From NCBI GenBank assembly GCA_026826555.1, contig JAKSZT010054324.1, positions 1,466,694-1,530,693 of the forward strand: a stretch of 64,000 nt of DNA. Reading direction: 5' to 3'. The position numbers were made by a program, and so were the translations under genes. This DNA comes from Tolypeutes matacus (lineage: Eukaryota > Chordata > Mammalia > Cingulata > Chlamyphoridae). Shown one piece after another: positions 24,170-37,092 of this stretch (its first letter is position 1; each line of letters opens with the position of its first letter). The notes beneath the pieces are model-generated. The model was not told where the DNA came from and ran no database searches. It worked only from the letters and a program-made list of their open reading frames with translations.

Positions 24170-24515
24170 GTTGACTGAAGAATTTTTATGATGCTATGAC
24201 ATGGATGGACTTGAAAACCAAACCACATGCTAAGAGAAAGAAGACGAACAGAAAAAGGCCACTTATTGCATAATTACACTTATAATAAGTGTCCAGAATA
24301 GGCAAATTCATAGAGACTAAAAATACATTAGTGGTTGACAGGAAATGGGGGAGGGAGGATTAAAGGTCTCCTTTAGGGGTTATAGTAATGTTCTGAAATT
24401 ATATAGTTGTAATGTTTGCATGATATTGTGAATAAACTAAAGCTCACTGAATTGTACTTTAAAGTGGTTAAAATTGTGAATTTTATGTGATGTGATTTTA
24501 ACTCAACAAGGTTTG
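24170..24515 (+). mobile_element. Old L1M 3' end
   Basis: The plus strand carries the classic terminal L1M phrases 'cactgaattgtactttaaag' (24448-24467), 'tggttaaaattgtgaatttt' and 'atgtgattttaactcaac', preceded by 'agtggttgacaggaaatggg'. Only the 3'UTR remains. Confidence 0.8.
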
Positions 24516-24519
24516 AAAA

Positions 24520-27500
24520 TAGAAAAAAGAAATGGATTTTACTGCAAAATTAAATAACAACAAAATAATAAATTTAAAAAACATAATGGAAGTGGTCAAG
24601 AGCAGAATGTAGAGGACAGAAGAAAGAGTCAGTGAGCATAGAGATAGAGCAATAAAGTTACACAACTGAACAAAGAGAGACAGTAGATAGACAAAATATA
24701 AATGGAGCACGATTTAACAATCATCATCAGAGTCCCAAGATAAATGAAGGTGGGCTGAAAAAGTATTTGAAAAAATAATGGCTGAAAAATACCCTAATTT
24801 GGCAAAAAAACAGAAACCTACAGATTCACAAAACTAGAAAAACCCAAACAGAATAAACTCAAAGAATTCATGCCAAGAAACATCATAGCCAAACTTTTAA
24901 ATTGTTAAGACAAAGCAAATCTCTTGAAAGCAGCCAGAGAGAAATGATTTATTATCTCTAGGGGAGGAACAATTCATGAGCCACTGGGTGTCTCATCAGA
25001 AATCATGGAAGTCAGAAGAAAGTAAGACAACATTTTTCAACCTGAAAGAAAATACTGTCAACTCAGAATCCTATAACCAGTGAAAATATCCTTCAGGAAT
25101 AAAGGGGAAAGTAAAAGATATTCAGATGAAAGAATAAAAGAAAGAAATTGTCATAAACAGAACTACCTTAAAATAATGGCTAAAGGAAGTTCTCCAAACA
25201 AAATGAAAATGATAAAATAAGGAAATTTGTAAAATCAGGTACGAAGAAAAAACAATCAAAATGGCAAAAATATGTATAAATACAATAGATTTCCTGTCTT
25301 AATATTTCAAAATTATGTCTTATTGTTGAAGCAAAAATTATATCACCATACAATGTGATTCTCAATGAATGTAGAAAAATATTTAAGACAATTATATTAT
25401 GAATGGAGGAGAGTAAAGGAATTCAAAGAGACTTAAGTTTACTACACTTCACTCTATACTTGACATGAGTAGGTGATGATAAATTATATACACATAATAT
25501 AATTCTAAAGCAAGTACTAAAAAGCTATATAAATACATACACTGAAAATAATAGAGATAAATAAAAAATGGAAATCTAAAAAATGTTCAAGTACCTCACA
25601 GAAAGACAGGAAAAAGAAAATGCAGATGTGAAAACAAATTACATTGAATGTGAAAAAACTAAATACACTAACTAAAGACAAATATCAACAGACTGGGAAA
25701 AGAGCACATGAAGTAACTATATATTGTATATAAGAGACTCATTAAAAATATAATGATTTAGGAAGGTTGAAAATAGGTGGAAAAAGATATACTGAACCAT
25801 GCAAAAATTAAAAGAAACTAGGAGTTGCTATATTGATATCAGATAAAGTAGATTTCAGATTTACACATTTGCTCATGGCATGGTTGTCTATATAGAAAAT
25901 TCCAAGGAACTTACAAAAGAGGAACAACAACCCTTAGAATAAATGTGTCCTCTAAGGCTGCAGGAGACTATATCAGCACACAAGAATCAACAGCCTTCCT
26001 ATATGTTGACATCGATTACATGGAAACCAAAATTAAGAAGACAATAATATGTACAATTATTCCAAATAAAATGAAATTCTTAGCTATAATTTTTTAAAAA
26101 TCAAACTTTTTGTATCATGAACATTCCAAAGTGTAGGTTAAAGAAATAAAAGAAGTCCTAAATCAATAGAGACATAGCATGGACATGGATTGGAAGACTC
26201 AACATAGTAATGGTGTCAATTCTTCCCAAATTGATTTATATGTTTAATGGGATTTCTACAAAAATCTCAGTGAGTTTTTTTTTTTTCCACACTGACAAGC
26301 TTATTATAAAACGTATATGGAAACACATTGACCCTAAAATTGCTAAAATAATTTTGGAAAATAATCATGTGGAAGATATTATTCTACATGACATTAAGAC
26401 TTGCTGGGTAGCTATAGTAATAAAGGCACTGTGGTATTAGTAGAGGAATAAACACATATGACAATGGAACAGAATAGGGAATCCAGAAACTGACCCACTC
26501 AAATATGCCCACCTGATTTTTGACAGGGGTACAAAAGCAATTCAATGGAGGAATGTTTGCCATTTTAACAAATGATGCTGGAGAAATTGGATGTCCAAAT
26601 ATTTCTCGATCTAAAAAAATTAACTAAAAATGGACCACAGACTTAATATAAAAGATAAAACTATAAAGTTTTAGAGAAAACCAGGAGAAAAAAATTTGAG
26701 ATCTAAGTCTAAGTGAAAAATCCTTGGAATTGACAACAAAATCACAATTATAAAAGGAAATACTGATCAAATGAACCACATCAAAATGAAAAAAAAAAAT
26801 AGTTTGCTTTGCTATGCATCCTTGAACAGGATCAAAAGACAAGATATACATTGGCAAAAAGTATTTTTAAACCACATATCTGTCAAAGGACTTGAAGTTA
26901 AAATTTATAAAGAACTCTCAAAAATTAGTAAAAACAAAGCAAAACAAAAGATAAAGACAAAGAAAAATACACTGAGAAAATGGGGAAAATACAGATATTT
27001 CACTGAAGAAGGTATACAGATGGTAAATAGGTACATGAAAAGATATCCAACTTAATTAGCCATAAGATTAAGACCACAATGAAATATCACTATATACATA
27101 TTGGAATGGCTAAAATGAAAAATAGTGATAACATCAAATGCTGGAGGAAATGTGGAGAAACTGGATAACTCATGCTTTGCTTCAGGGTATGTAAAATGGT
27201 ACAGCCACCCTAGAATACAGGTTGGCAGTTTCTTCAAACAAACAAACAAAAAACTGACACGTATTTACAATATGATCCACAATTTACCTGCTTGGAAATT
27301 CATTCTTAATAAATAAATCTTATGTTCACACAAAACCTGAACACAAATGTTTATAGCAGCTCTATATTTAACAGCCAAAAACTGAATAATATATTATTCA
27401 ATGTATTAAGAATTCATGAAATGACAAAAATTAAAGGGATGGAGAACAGATTAGTAATTTCAAGTGGTTGGTAGGGATAGCACAGATGGAGGTGGCTAGG

Positions 27501-27735
27501 GCTATGTAAAAGCAACCCCTGGGATCTTTGTGATGGAACTGTTCTCTATCTTGCCTCACATAGAGGTCACCGGAATATAAATATGTGTTATAATTGCATA
27601 GAACAAGACACATATACACAATTAATGGTGACAATAGATAGGATCTCTCTCTCTTATTTTTTACAACTGCATATGAAACTATATTTATCTCATCTCAAAA
27701 TAAAAAGTTAAAAAATGAAAAAAAAAAAAGAAATA
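24520..27735 (+). mobile_element. Old L1 with internal deletion
   Basis: In order: ORF1 C-terminal part (about 24540-25220, with 'cttgaaagcagccagagaga'), the start of the ORF2 endonuclease region (about 25600-25865), an abrupt join to the late RT region (from about 25870, 'gcatggttgtctatatagaa'), the ORF2 C-terminus (to about 27250) and the 3'UTR ending 'ctcaaaataaaaagttaaaa'. The join near 25868 removes most of the endonuclease and the RT catalytic core. Stops are frequent; short frames at 26210-26440 and 26771-27055 are remnants. The lineage looks like ancient L1ME/L1MC. Confidence 0.85.
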
Positions 27736-27739
27736 GAAA

Positions 27740-28601
27740 CACAAAATAAATATTTCACAGTATTTATGGATAATAAGAAAATGTAAACAAGAAATCTGCA
27801 TTCTTTTCCTTTTCCTTAGTATTACGAAATCAATTTCTGGAAAGATATATCTTTCCTTTGGTTCATGGGCACACATCTAATGTTGTACATTTCTACCACT
27901 GTGGACTTGATTGTTAAAAGCATTGTTGTATAGAATTCATTTTATCTGAAGAGAAATTCTTCTCTTCCTAATGAAGAAAACGAATATTTCTTTAAAAACT
28001 CAATCCCACTTGCAGAAAATGCTACAGGTGTTCCATTAAATCATAGTATTTCAAAACAACAATAATCCTATGAGTGCCTGAGATCTTCATTCTTTAGTAC
28101 TCAAATTGGAATGCTTGAAAATTAAAGTTTCATTTAAGTTCTTAAAGTTTTGCCAGTTTTCACCTGCATGAAATGTCCTTTTAAGGCAGTCAGTTCAGAG
28201 CATGAGAGTTTACCCATAATTAATTATGTGGTTTTCTGATCGCTCTTTCTTCTTTATAGTGATGGGCGGATGGTCTGCAAAAGATTCTGATATATTAAAG
28301 TTGTCAAACAAAAATTTGCCTTTCTAACAAAAATGCTTAAATTTCTTTCATTTCAAATATATATGGCCATGACTGCAAAGGATCTACACTCTGTGCTTCT
28401 ATCCAAGCTGGCAACTCAGGAGCACAGTTATTACAATATTTTGGCATTTCGGTTTTTTTCCAAAGCATGTAAGATTGAGAAATATTTTTCTGTTGCCAAG
28501 TCTTTTCAAGCAGTAAGGACTCCAGAGGCTTCTTTAGTAGACAAAACCATGAGGCTACACGTCATTAATTGGGTAACATATATTAGTTAGTGCTGAAATT
28601 G
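27740..28601. other. Unassigned DNA
   Basis: No known repeat or gene. The 85-codon frame at 28333-28590 has no recognisable domain. Confidence 0.4.
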
Positions 28602-29205
28602 TGTAGCAGTTTGATATTGGTTATGAATTCCAAAAATAGATATTGGGTTATGTTTGTTCCTCTGAGCATATTAGATTATATTGGATTCAGAGGTTTCACT
28701 TTTACTTCATTAAATAATGATTGAGGCTTTGATTGGGGCATGTCAGTAGGACGTTGAGTCCCCAACACCTTGGTGGAGGGGACACACAGAGAAACTGCAC
28801 TGCAGAGAAGAGAGTTTGGCGTTTTTGATCCTGGAGCCTGGGGAGTAAATACATAAAGAAGCAGATACATGAGGAAGGAGAGAAGGCTCAATTTGACACA
28901 GCAGAGACCCCAGGAAGAGGGACGAGCCGTTTGCCTGACGATGTGCAGCTGGACTTGTGGAGAGAGCAGGGAGCTCCCAGAGGAGAGAGAAACGAGCCCC
29001 AAGAAGAGAGGAACCCAGGAATCCTTAACGCTTGCAGATGTTGGCAGCCATCTTGCTCTAACACGTGACAACAGACTTTGGTAAGGGAAGTAACTTATGT
29101 GTTATGGCCTGGAAACTGTGGGCTTCTACCCCAAATAAATACCCTTTATAAAAGCCAACAGATGTCTGGTATTTGGCATCAGCACCCCTTTGGCTGACTA
29201 ATACA
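28602..29205 (+). mobile_element. MaLR-like solo LTR (604 bp)
   Basis: It starts TGTAGCAGTTTGATATTGG and ends GGCTGACTAATACA. AATAAA at 29134-29139 is followed by a short R/U5. The end, with 'CTGGTATTT..GCAGCACC..ACTAATACA' spacing, parallels the THE1/MST/MLT1 LTRs of the ERVL-MaLR group. Related copies are at 34701 and 37093-38208. The minus-strand frame 28676-29071 is only a chance reading of the LTR. No convincing 5-bp TSD was seen. Confidence 0.8.
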
Positions 29206-32170
29206 GATAGCTCCCTTAAGTTTATTTTATTAGTTGGAATATTTAAGTACCACAAATCCTACAACCATAAGTCAAGTAGACCTGAATTCAACTACTTGTG
29301 TGAAAAGAGGAAGCCATTTTCCGGTATGTCCTCTTAAGGGTCACTTTCAATCTTTCAATTTAATTTCAATTTGAATCAATTTAAATTCTATTTCCTGTGC
29401 ACTCACCACATGCCAGACACTGTACTAGGAACAGGAATGAAGAGTAAAAAGGAAATGGGAGGTTCCTAAGATCAAGGTATGTATAAATTAGCCAGTAAGA
29501 AATACTAAAAGGAATTTCACAGGAAGAAACCCTAACCCTACACAAGTAAATATAATACAGTACGGTGAATGTTATAAAAGGAGGGGACCTCTTGCTCTTT
29601 TCCTGATTTTTCTTTAGTCTTATGCCAATATTGGATCCAACATTCATAGTTTATAAAAAAAAAAAATAGCATATCAGTATGGGAGTTCACTTAACGACAG
29701 CTCAGTGATAATTCAAATGGTCCCTTGTGAAATTCTGATATTGAAAAAAAAAATGGGGAAAGTGAGAATGCCTAAAAATCTCTTTTGATAGATGCTTTTC
29801 TGATCTTTGGTTAAAATGGAATTAAAGTACAAAGAGAGATATGTGATGAATTTAAACTAAGGTTAATTTCACTGTCACTCTTCAATAGAAATGTGGGATT
29901 TACACTCTCTTTTTAAACCTGGTGCTCCATAGAGTAGCTTCCTGAATCAAATTGCTTGGTCCTAGGAACCCCATGGTCAATTTTCTATTTCATATTCACA
30001 TGTTAATTTCTAGGAATACATATTATTTGGATTCTTAGTTTTTGTTGCAGGTCATGGCAATGGAAAGATGAGGAGGAGGAAGGGAGTTGGAGCTAATTAT
30101 ATTGTATTGTTTAATAGTATTGTATTATTTTATCATCTCCTACTATCTAATCCTTATTTTATCATGTAATGCTCATAATATTTCCAAGTTTTGAGATTTC
30201 CCCTGTTCCTCAGACGACAAAATTAAGACTTCATTACTTTGGTTGAAATAGTAGTAAGGGGCCAGATTAAGTTAATCAAAATATTTCTATGGTAAGAAGG
30301 TATTCTTTTAACACGTGACAAACCTGTAATAGAACCAGAGTTCTGTTTGATGTCAAAATCTTCTTGGTATACTGTGTGCCACTAACAAATTTTTAGTTAC
30401 ATGAGATAAATGCTGATGCTTATTTGAAAATTAAATTAAAGATTCTGAAATATAGCCAATCAACATTTCCCAGTGAATTTCTATAATAATTTGTGACTGA
30501 ATGATTGCTTGAGTCCCAGGATCGAAATATTCATTATAATTTTATGGCAGCTAGTTTATGGTTTCATTAACACAATGGTAAGTTGGACAAAAGTGACTTT
30601 TCCAAAATGCTTTTGATGTATTTGAAATTAATCCATAAATACCAATTTAGTAAGAGAGGTATAAATTTGTACAGTTTCTTTATGTTTTCTTAGGATCAAG
30701 TAGTTTTTGAAAACTCTATTAACCCTGGAATCTACCAGACAGGAGTTTGAGAGCAGTAGGTAATTTGGGGATATTATTTCTTTGTAATTACATTATATAT
30801 AAGTGTGTATAAATGTATGTGTTTATGTGAGTATATGTGTATGTATATATGTGTATATGTACTTATATTTATATGGGTATATATACACATATATAAGATT
30901 CACTAATTCATTCATTTCTTCACTAATTCAGTGGGAAGGTGATATGCCAATTTTACCAAGTCTTCCTAATTGTTAGATGTAGTAGTTCAGATGGATCACT
31001 CAGATGTGAATGTTTACAAATTGGGAAAATATTCCGATGACATATTATTTCTTTGAAATTTAATATACCAACAATTTTAATGCCTTTAACTTCTTTATTT
31101 TATCTCTCTGGGTAATCTAATATCTCAGGTGGTTTAATATCCTGAGAAGTTAAATTCCCATGTCATGATTCATATGATTCATTTACTTAATAAAAATTTA
31201 TTTTTCATTTTATATGCAGTGCTGTGGCTTCAATGCCATTTTCCACAAACTGAGGTAAAATGATTTTTTTTTCCTTAGTGTTGTTTCTCTAATTTACAAC
31301 AGGTTTTTAACTTCTATGCTATGGCTTCTTAAACTTGGTGAAGGTATAAATTAAGAAATAAAATTTATATAAACGAAAATATCTTTCCCAGGGCTAAAAT
31401 TTGGTTGGATCATAGGATTCACCACCTCATTTTAAGGGCAATGCCTTTACCTTCATTATCCCTAATGCGCTAGAAGGGAAATGTGGTTTCAGAGGAATTC
31501 AACTTTTGCAGGGCCTCCTACCCCCATCTGTTTGAGGACTCCAGCCTTAGCAGTCCTTGGACAACAGAATAGGATACTTCCATATGGTAAGAGTTTTAGA
31601 GTGCCTAAGTACTGAGGTATGGCTTCAAATGGATTTTGGAAGTTACTGTGGGCTGAAAGGAAAAATTATCACCTATCTTATCAGGTCGCCATTGCTCCAG
31701 CAGGAATTAGAAGAGGCCTTTTGGAGAAGTAGGAACTGATGGATTAGTCTCATCTGCAAATCACTTGTGGCTATAAAAGATGCTGCTCTAATAATCAGGA
31801 TGTTATCCCCAGTGTTCTGGAGAAGTTCCAGCCCTGTAATTACTTTGGCCTGCCTACTTTCCTCCCTGAAGTTTCAATGGAATTATTTTCTTTTTCTTTC
31901 CTGTGAAGAAAATTAAAAAGGTAAAAAGACCATGCCAGTTAAAGCAAAAATAACATAATTTAATATACATATTTAATGTAATTTTTATTAAAAATACAGT
32001 GACTATATTTTTATCAAATGATTAAATTATTTTTCCAATAGATATTTATTCATTAAAAACAATTAGAGCCAGACATATTTCAACCATTATAAACACTACT
32101 TGGAAATTTGAAATTTTCAAAAACATTTTATATACAATATAATTTTGGGAATAGTCATCAGCAAAAAGAG
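29206..32170. other. Unassigned DNA with L2/MIR-like scraps and a TATG microsatellite
   Basis: 29380-29460 ('ccacatgccagacactgtac') matches the L2 3' end. 30190-30360 has MIR-like phrases. 30795-30895 is an imperfect TATG/TA simple repeat. 31400-31800 is less AT-rich, with a 60-codon frame (31557-31739), but no protein family is recognised. Confidence 0.45.
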
Positions 32171-32171
32171 T

Positions 32172-32955
32172 AATACAATTTTTTTTTTCAAGATGTTAAA
32201 TATTTTTTATTTGTTTTTGATTTTTAATATAGTTTTTATTTCTTGGAAAGGATACATAGATTACATAAATATTACATTAAAAAAAATAGGGGATTCCCAT
32301 ATGCCCTGCTCCCAACCCATTCCACACTTTCCCACATGAACAACATCCTTCATTAGTGTGGTACATTTGTTATAATTGGTGAACACATTTTAGAGCATTG
32401 CCACTAAATGTGGATTATAGTTTACATTGTAGTTTACACTCTCTCCTGATAATTTGTAAGTTATGACAAGTTATATAATGGCTTGTATCTGTCATTGCAA
32501 TGTCATTTGGGACAATGCCCAAGTCCCAAAAAGTCCCCATATTACACCTGTTTTTCCCTCCCCCACCCCTCAGAACCTCCAGTGGCTGCAGCCTCCACAT
32601 CAATGATAAAAGTTCTTCCATTGCTAGAATCACAATAAGTCTATACTAGAATATCAGTAAGTCTACTCTAATCCACTGTACTTTCCGCAATCCTGAGGAT
32701 TCTGAGATGGTGATGCCCATCCCACCTGTAATTGAGAGGGGGCTTAGATGCCATGGGGCAGGTGGATTGCACTATCTTGCTTGCAGGTGTAGACTCTCTG
32801 TTCATTGGGATGGTCTGTCCATCATCACCTCGTTAGTTTTCCTAGGTGAGTCCAATGAACTGGAGAGTAGGTTTTGCTACTCTGTTGAGATTCAGGGACC
32901 AGCTGGCACATGGACTGCCCAAAGATTTAATTCTATTGGACATACAGCAAGATGT
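32172..32955 (-). mobile_element. L1 3' end, subfamily B
   Basis: Minus-strand L1 3'UTR: T-run at 32179-32188, then 'aaataggggattcccatatg', 'cattagtgtggtacatttgt', and the upstream 3'UTR phrases 'cctgaggattctgagatggt' and 'gagattcagggaccagctgg'. It has the same order as the plus copy at 54.3-55.47 kb. It is cut at 32955 by the T-tail of the next element. Confidence 0.85.
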
Positions 32956-34082
32956 TAGATTTTTTTTTTAATTAATTTATTTTTTTATTGTGGGTAAAAA
33001 TAAAAAATTTCACAATACATACCAATATTTGTAAAATGATATATAAATATATATGCATATATGTGCATTTGCTTACAAAAATGTTATTTATATATATATA
33101 TATAAATATATTTTAAGAGGTGCTTAGATTACCTAAAATATTACACGGAACCTACCGGGATTCCCATGTTGCCCACCTCCCACACCTCCCACCACTTCCC
33201 ACACAAACATCTCCCACAAGTGTGGCGCATCACCCTCAATGGACTTACACATGCTGGGGCCTTGCCATCAACCATAGACCACAGTTCACATCGTAGACCA
33301 TACTCTCTCCCACACAGTTCTGAATGGTGTGTGCTGATTTAAAATGGCCTACATCCGTTGCCAAAACGGCACTCAGGACAACCTCCAAATCCTAAAGAAG
33401 CCCCTGTATTTCAACTGCACATCCCCTCCCTGCCCCAAAAGTGTCCAGTGGCCACTGGCTCAACCTCACTGTTATAATTTCTTCCATTGCTAGCATCACC
33501 ATATGTGTACAACAGAATACCATCAAGTCTACTCTAATCCGTAGTTCTTCCCCCAATCCTGAGGAGACTGGGATGGTGATGTCCATTCCACCTTCAAGTG
33601 AGAGAGGGCTTATATCCCATGGATATGGTGGGTGGGATGATCCTGACTGCAGGTGCAGGCCCTCTCCATTCCCTGGGATGGCCATTGCCCATCATTGTCT
33701 CCTCGCCAGGTGACTTGGATGAGTCCATTGAGTTGTAGGGTAGAGTTGCAGCTCCACCAAGATTCCACGCACACCTGGCACATAGGTAGGCCAGAGGCTC
33801 CAGTTTCTGGAAGTATACCTAAAAACTCCAGGATCACATATAGATTTGAATAGAAGGGACTGATGAACCATGTGCAGGGAGGACTTATTTGAGTCCAATT
33901 CTGTCACTCTCAGGAGCACAGATTCCAAAATAGAGCCCACTGATAAGGCGTCAGTCCCTGGGGCTATCCACCCCCTATATAGGACCTAGGTGTCTCCAGA
34001 GCTCTCAGGAGCCCCTCTGTGTGGGGTGATAGGCACTTTGATGTTCTATGAGCTCCTACTGAGTTGTGTGTAAGCGTTAACT
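32956..34082 (-). mobile_element. L1 3' end, subfamily A
   Basis: A minus-strand copy with a distinctive AT-rich terminal block (32990-33110) containing a TA microsatellite, then 'aagaggtgcttagattacc' (33115-33133) and a body that matches 52.1-53.25 kb along its length. It abuts subfamily B directly. Several overlapping short frames at 33392-33940 are chance readings of this 3'UTR on both strands. Confidence 0.85.
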
Positions 34083-34560
34083 TTATTTTCTTCATAGAGC
34101 AGGCCTTTATTTATATAGTAAATAAGTTTAATTACCAACTTATGTCTCTGAGGTAGCTGGATTGACCCATTCTTTAGAATTGCTTACTATAGTCTTTTTA
34201 AAATCTCCCTGATGCTAGTACAAAATTTCAAAAGTCAAAAGATGAATTCATTTAAAAAAAAATGTTGCATTATGATCTATTCATTTATTCCTTAATATGA
34301 AAGAACCCAAAGATTTCAAAGAGGATTTTGAAATTGCCCTGGCCTGTTTTTTAGAGGAATTCAGAACTTTCTTTAGCAGTTGAATCACCAAGGTAGTCAA
34401 AAAAAGTACAGTTTTTCAAGCATGTTAATTTCTTTATATTTTGACTTAACTTTCCAAATGGAAACCCATTGTAGTTTATCAAAGTTCTGTTACAGGTTAA
34501 TATTTTTATTAACCTCCTGTTTTGTCAGATCAGTGACAATGTAACATGACTAGCATCACA
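34083..34560. other. Unassigned DNA
   Basis: No gene or repeat recognised. Confidence 0.4.
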
Positions 34561-34561
34561 A

Positions 34562-34696
34562 GGAAAATTTATTTTGAGATGTTGTGAGTGTACAAAATAA
34601 TCATGCATACCATACAGGATTCCCATACATCACCCCCCACTACCACCACCAAATTACTTTGTTGTGACACTTTTCTTACAATTGATGAAAGAACAT
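34562..34696 (-). mobile_element. Short L1 3' end
   Basis: The plus strand reads 'catacaggattcccatacat' and 'acaattgatgaaagaacatc', a third type of L1 3'UTR terminus on the minus strand. 5'-truncated to about 135 bp. Confidence 0.6.
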
Positions 34697-34700
34697 CATT

Positions 34701-34835
34701 GTGACAGTTTGATATTATTGATGAATTCCAAAAATAGGTATTGGATTATGTTTGTAAGCTGGTCTGTTCCTCTGGGTGTGATTAAATTATGATTAATGCT
34801 TTGATGGGGCCATGCATCCTTAATCATTAACCCAA
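34701..34835 (+). mobile_element. MaLR-like LTR, 5' fragment
   Basis: It begins GACAGTTTGATATTATTGAT and follows the first about 130 bp of the LTR at 28602, including 'ttctgttcctctggg'-type sequence and 'ttaatgctttgatggggcca'. The rest is missing. Confidence 0.8.
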
Positions 34836-35110
34836 TAGTGCCAGATACTGTTTCTGATGCACAGTCACTCCCTTTAGGTGACCATTTCTCCTAAACCTCT
34901 TCAAATGATCTTCAAGCAGTCTACTTGCAGGGCTTCCTAAATTATTCCCTAATTATGATTTCCAGACTGCACTTGTCCCATTGCTGAGAAGTTGGGTAGC
35001 AAGAAATATATTTTCAGCATAGCAAGCACACGTAAGAGTAAGTAAGAGGGGAGTAGAACAAAAACACTTTTTTTTCTGTTAAGCTTGAAAAAAATTCCTT
35101 CAAAAAATTT
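34836..35110. other. Unassigned DNA
   Basis: No feature recognised. Confidence 0.4.
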
Positions 35111-35114
35111 CCTG

Positions 35115-37092
35115 GGGACTTCTGGGAAGATGGCATTGGAGTAGGTAGTCAGGGCTCAACTCTCTAACAACAACAACAACAACAAAAAAAACAGAGGGAG
35201 GGCAAAAAGTTGTCTGAGGGAGCTGCTTTGGGGATCTGCAAACCAGGAGAGTGCTGCACATCATCCAGGAGACAGAGAGACGAAGAAGCCAAAATGAAAG
35301 CCATCAGTTACTAACCCCCATGGCTGGGAATGGCACCCAACCCCACCCTCAAGTCAAACAATCTAGATAAAACCCATGGCTCACTGCAGTCAAATGAGAG
35401 GGGAACAGATGGTTTCCTCCCTGGGAAGATGGGGAGTGCTGTAGAGGGAGGAGAGTAGTTTCTCTTCAGTGAGTTTTGCCAGAAAATTCTGGCCAGACAA
35501 GAATCATGGGCAGGTGGAGCTTGAAAGAGAAACCTCAGTGGAAGGATTCATGGAAAAACACCATCTCCTGGCAGTGTGGAAAGCAAGAAGAAGGAAAAAA
35601 AACATTTTAGAGTCTCTTGACCCAGCTCATTAGTGGGTCCCTGTTCGTATTGTGATAATTTAAGCTGAACAATGTTAAAGCCTTAGAATAAATTGAACCA
35701 AGAAAACAGAGAAAAGTCATGAAATAAAAAGACTAGGCAAGAGAGAGAGATTGGCAATCAGAGTAAATTCAACAAAATAATCAAATGTCTAGACAGCAAA
35801 AAATTTACAAGCCATACTAAGAAACAGGAAGAAATAACCCAACCAAAGGAACAAACCAAAAATCATGATGAGACACAGGATTTAATACAACTAATCAATG
35901 ATAATCACACAAATATTCTAAATCAATCCAAGGAGATGAAGGAAAATATGACTAAAAATATAAAGGATATTAAGAAGACACTGGGTGAAAGCTAGCCAAT
36001 AAAGTAACAGAGCTTATGGGAATGAAAGAGACAATGGATGAGATTTTAAATACACTAGAGGCACATAAAAGTAGATATGAAATGGCAGAAGAACAAATAA
36101 GTGAAATCAAGGACAGAATATCTGAACTTGAAAAGACAGGAGAACAGAAAGAGAAGAGAATGAAAAAATTAAACAGAGTCTCAGGGAATTGGACAACAAC
36201 ATGAAACATGCAAAAATAAGCATTATAGGTGTCCCAGAAGGAGAAGAGACTGGAAATGGGGCAGAAAGAATATTTGAGGAAATAATGACTGAAAATTTTC
36301 CAACCCTCGTGACTAATACATGTACTAAATATGATGAATAAGCTCATGAACTTAAACTCTAGGATATAGGTTACTAGGAGATAGAATGTAAGTTGAGAAG
36401 GGGGAGCTGATTCTGAATGTATGTAGAATGTTTAGTAAAGTGGGTTTTAATTGTGGAGAAATGGATAGAATTGATGGTAACACATTAAAGTGAGTATCAC
36501 TGGTTAGTCTAGGAAGGTTAATGCCAATTGAAAGAAAGTTAGAGCATAATCTAGGCACTGGATAACAGTGATTTTAGTGGTAGGTGATGATTGTGGTTAA
36601 TAGTACAAACACAAGAATCTTCCTCTATTACAAGGTAAAAATATGGAGATAATGGAAAAATCAACTGTTACATGTAGAATATGGTTAGTAATGTAATATT
36701 TTTACAGCGATTGCAAAGAAAGTAGTATATTAATGATAAGGGTCAATAATGGGAATATATAAGACAGTATAGGATTTTTCCTTTTGGAGTAACAAAAACA
36801 TTCTGAAATGGACTGAAATGATGACAGTATTTATCTGTGATGAAACTGAGAGTCACTGAGGGTACACTTTGGATGAATTGTACAAGGGAGGGACCGTATA
36901 ACACAGTGAACCCCACTGTGTTATATGTTATATGTGTTAAATGATGGACTGTGGTTAACAGTACAAATATGAGAACGTTTTCTCATGAACAAATATACAC
37001 TAGTAATACTTGGTGTTAATAATAGATGGTTTGTAGGAATAATACACCAAATATAAGCTATAGACTATAGATAGCAGTGATATTATGATGAT
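35115..37092 (+). mobile_element. L1 5' half joined to 3'UTR-like sequence
   Basis: It starts at the L1 5' end ('tctgggaagatggcattgga'), the same end that closes the minus-strand L1 at 42125. The 5'UTR runs to about 35700. ORF1 follows to about 36325, including a coiled-coil stretch (36016-36204, with regular ISEIKDRISELEK heptads) and the start of the RNA-binding domain. From about 36330 the sequence changes to 3'UTR-like DNA ('gatgattgtggttaatagta', 'ctatagactatagatagcag'). ORF1's end and all of ORF2 are absent. The copy is cut at 37092 by an LTR. Confidence 0.75.

Noticed and set aside
28676..29071. 131-codon minus-strand open frame
   Set aside because: It lies wholly inside the solo LTR, opposite to its transcription, and has no domain.
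29528..29543. Telomere-like 'accctaaccctac'
   Set aside because: Only two units; too short to be an interstitial telomere.
33392..33940. Several overlapping frames on both strands, echoed at 52241-52858
   Set aside because: They are the same L1 3'UTR read in several phases; repetition comes from the element and not from coding selection.
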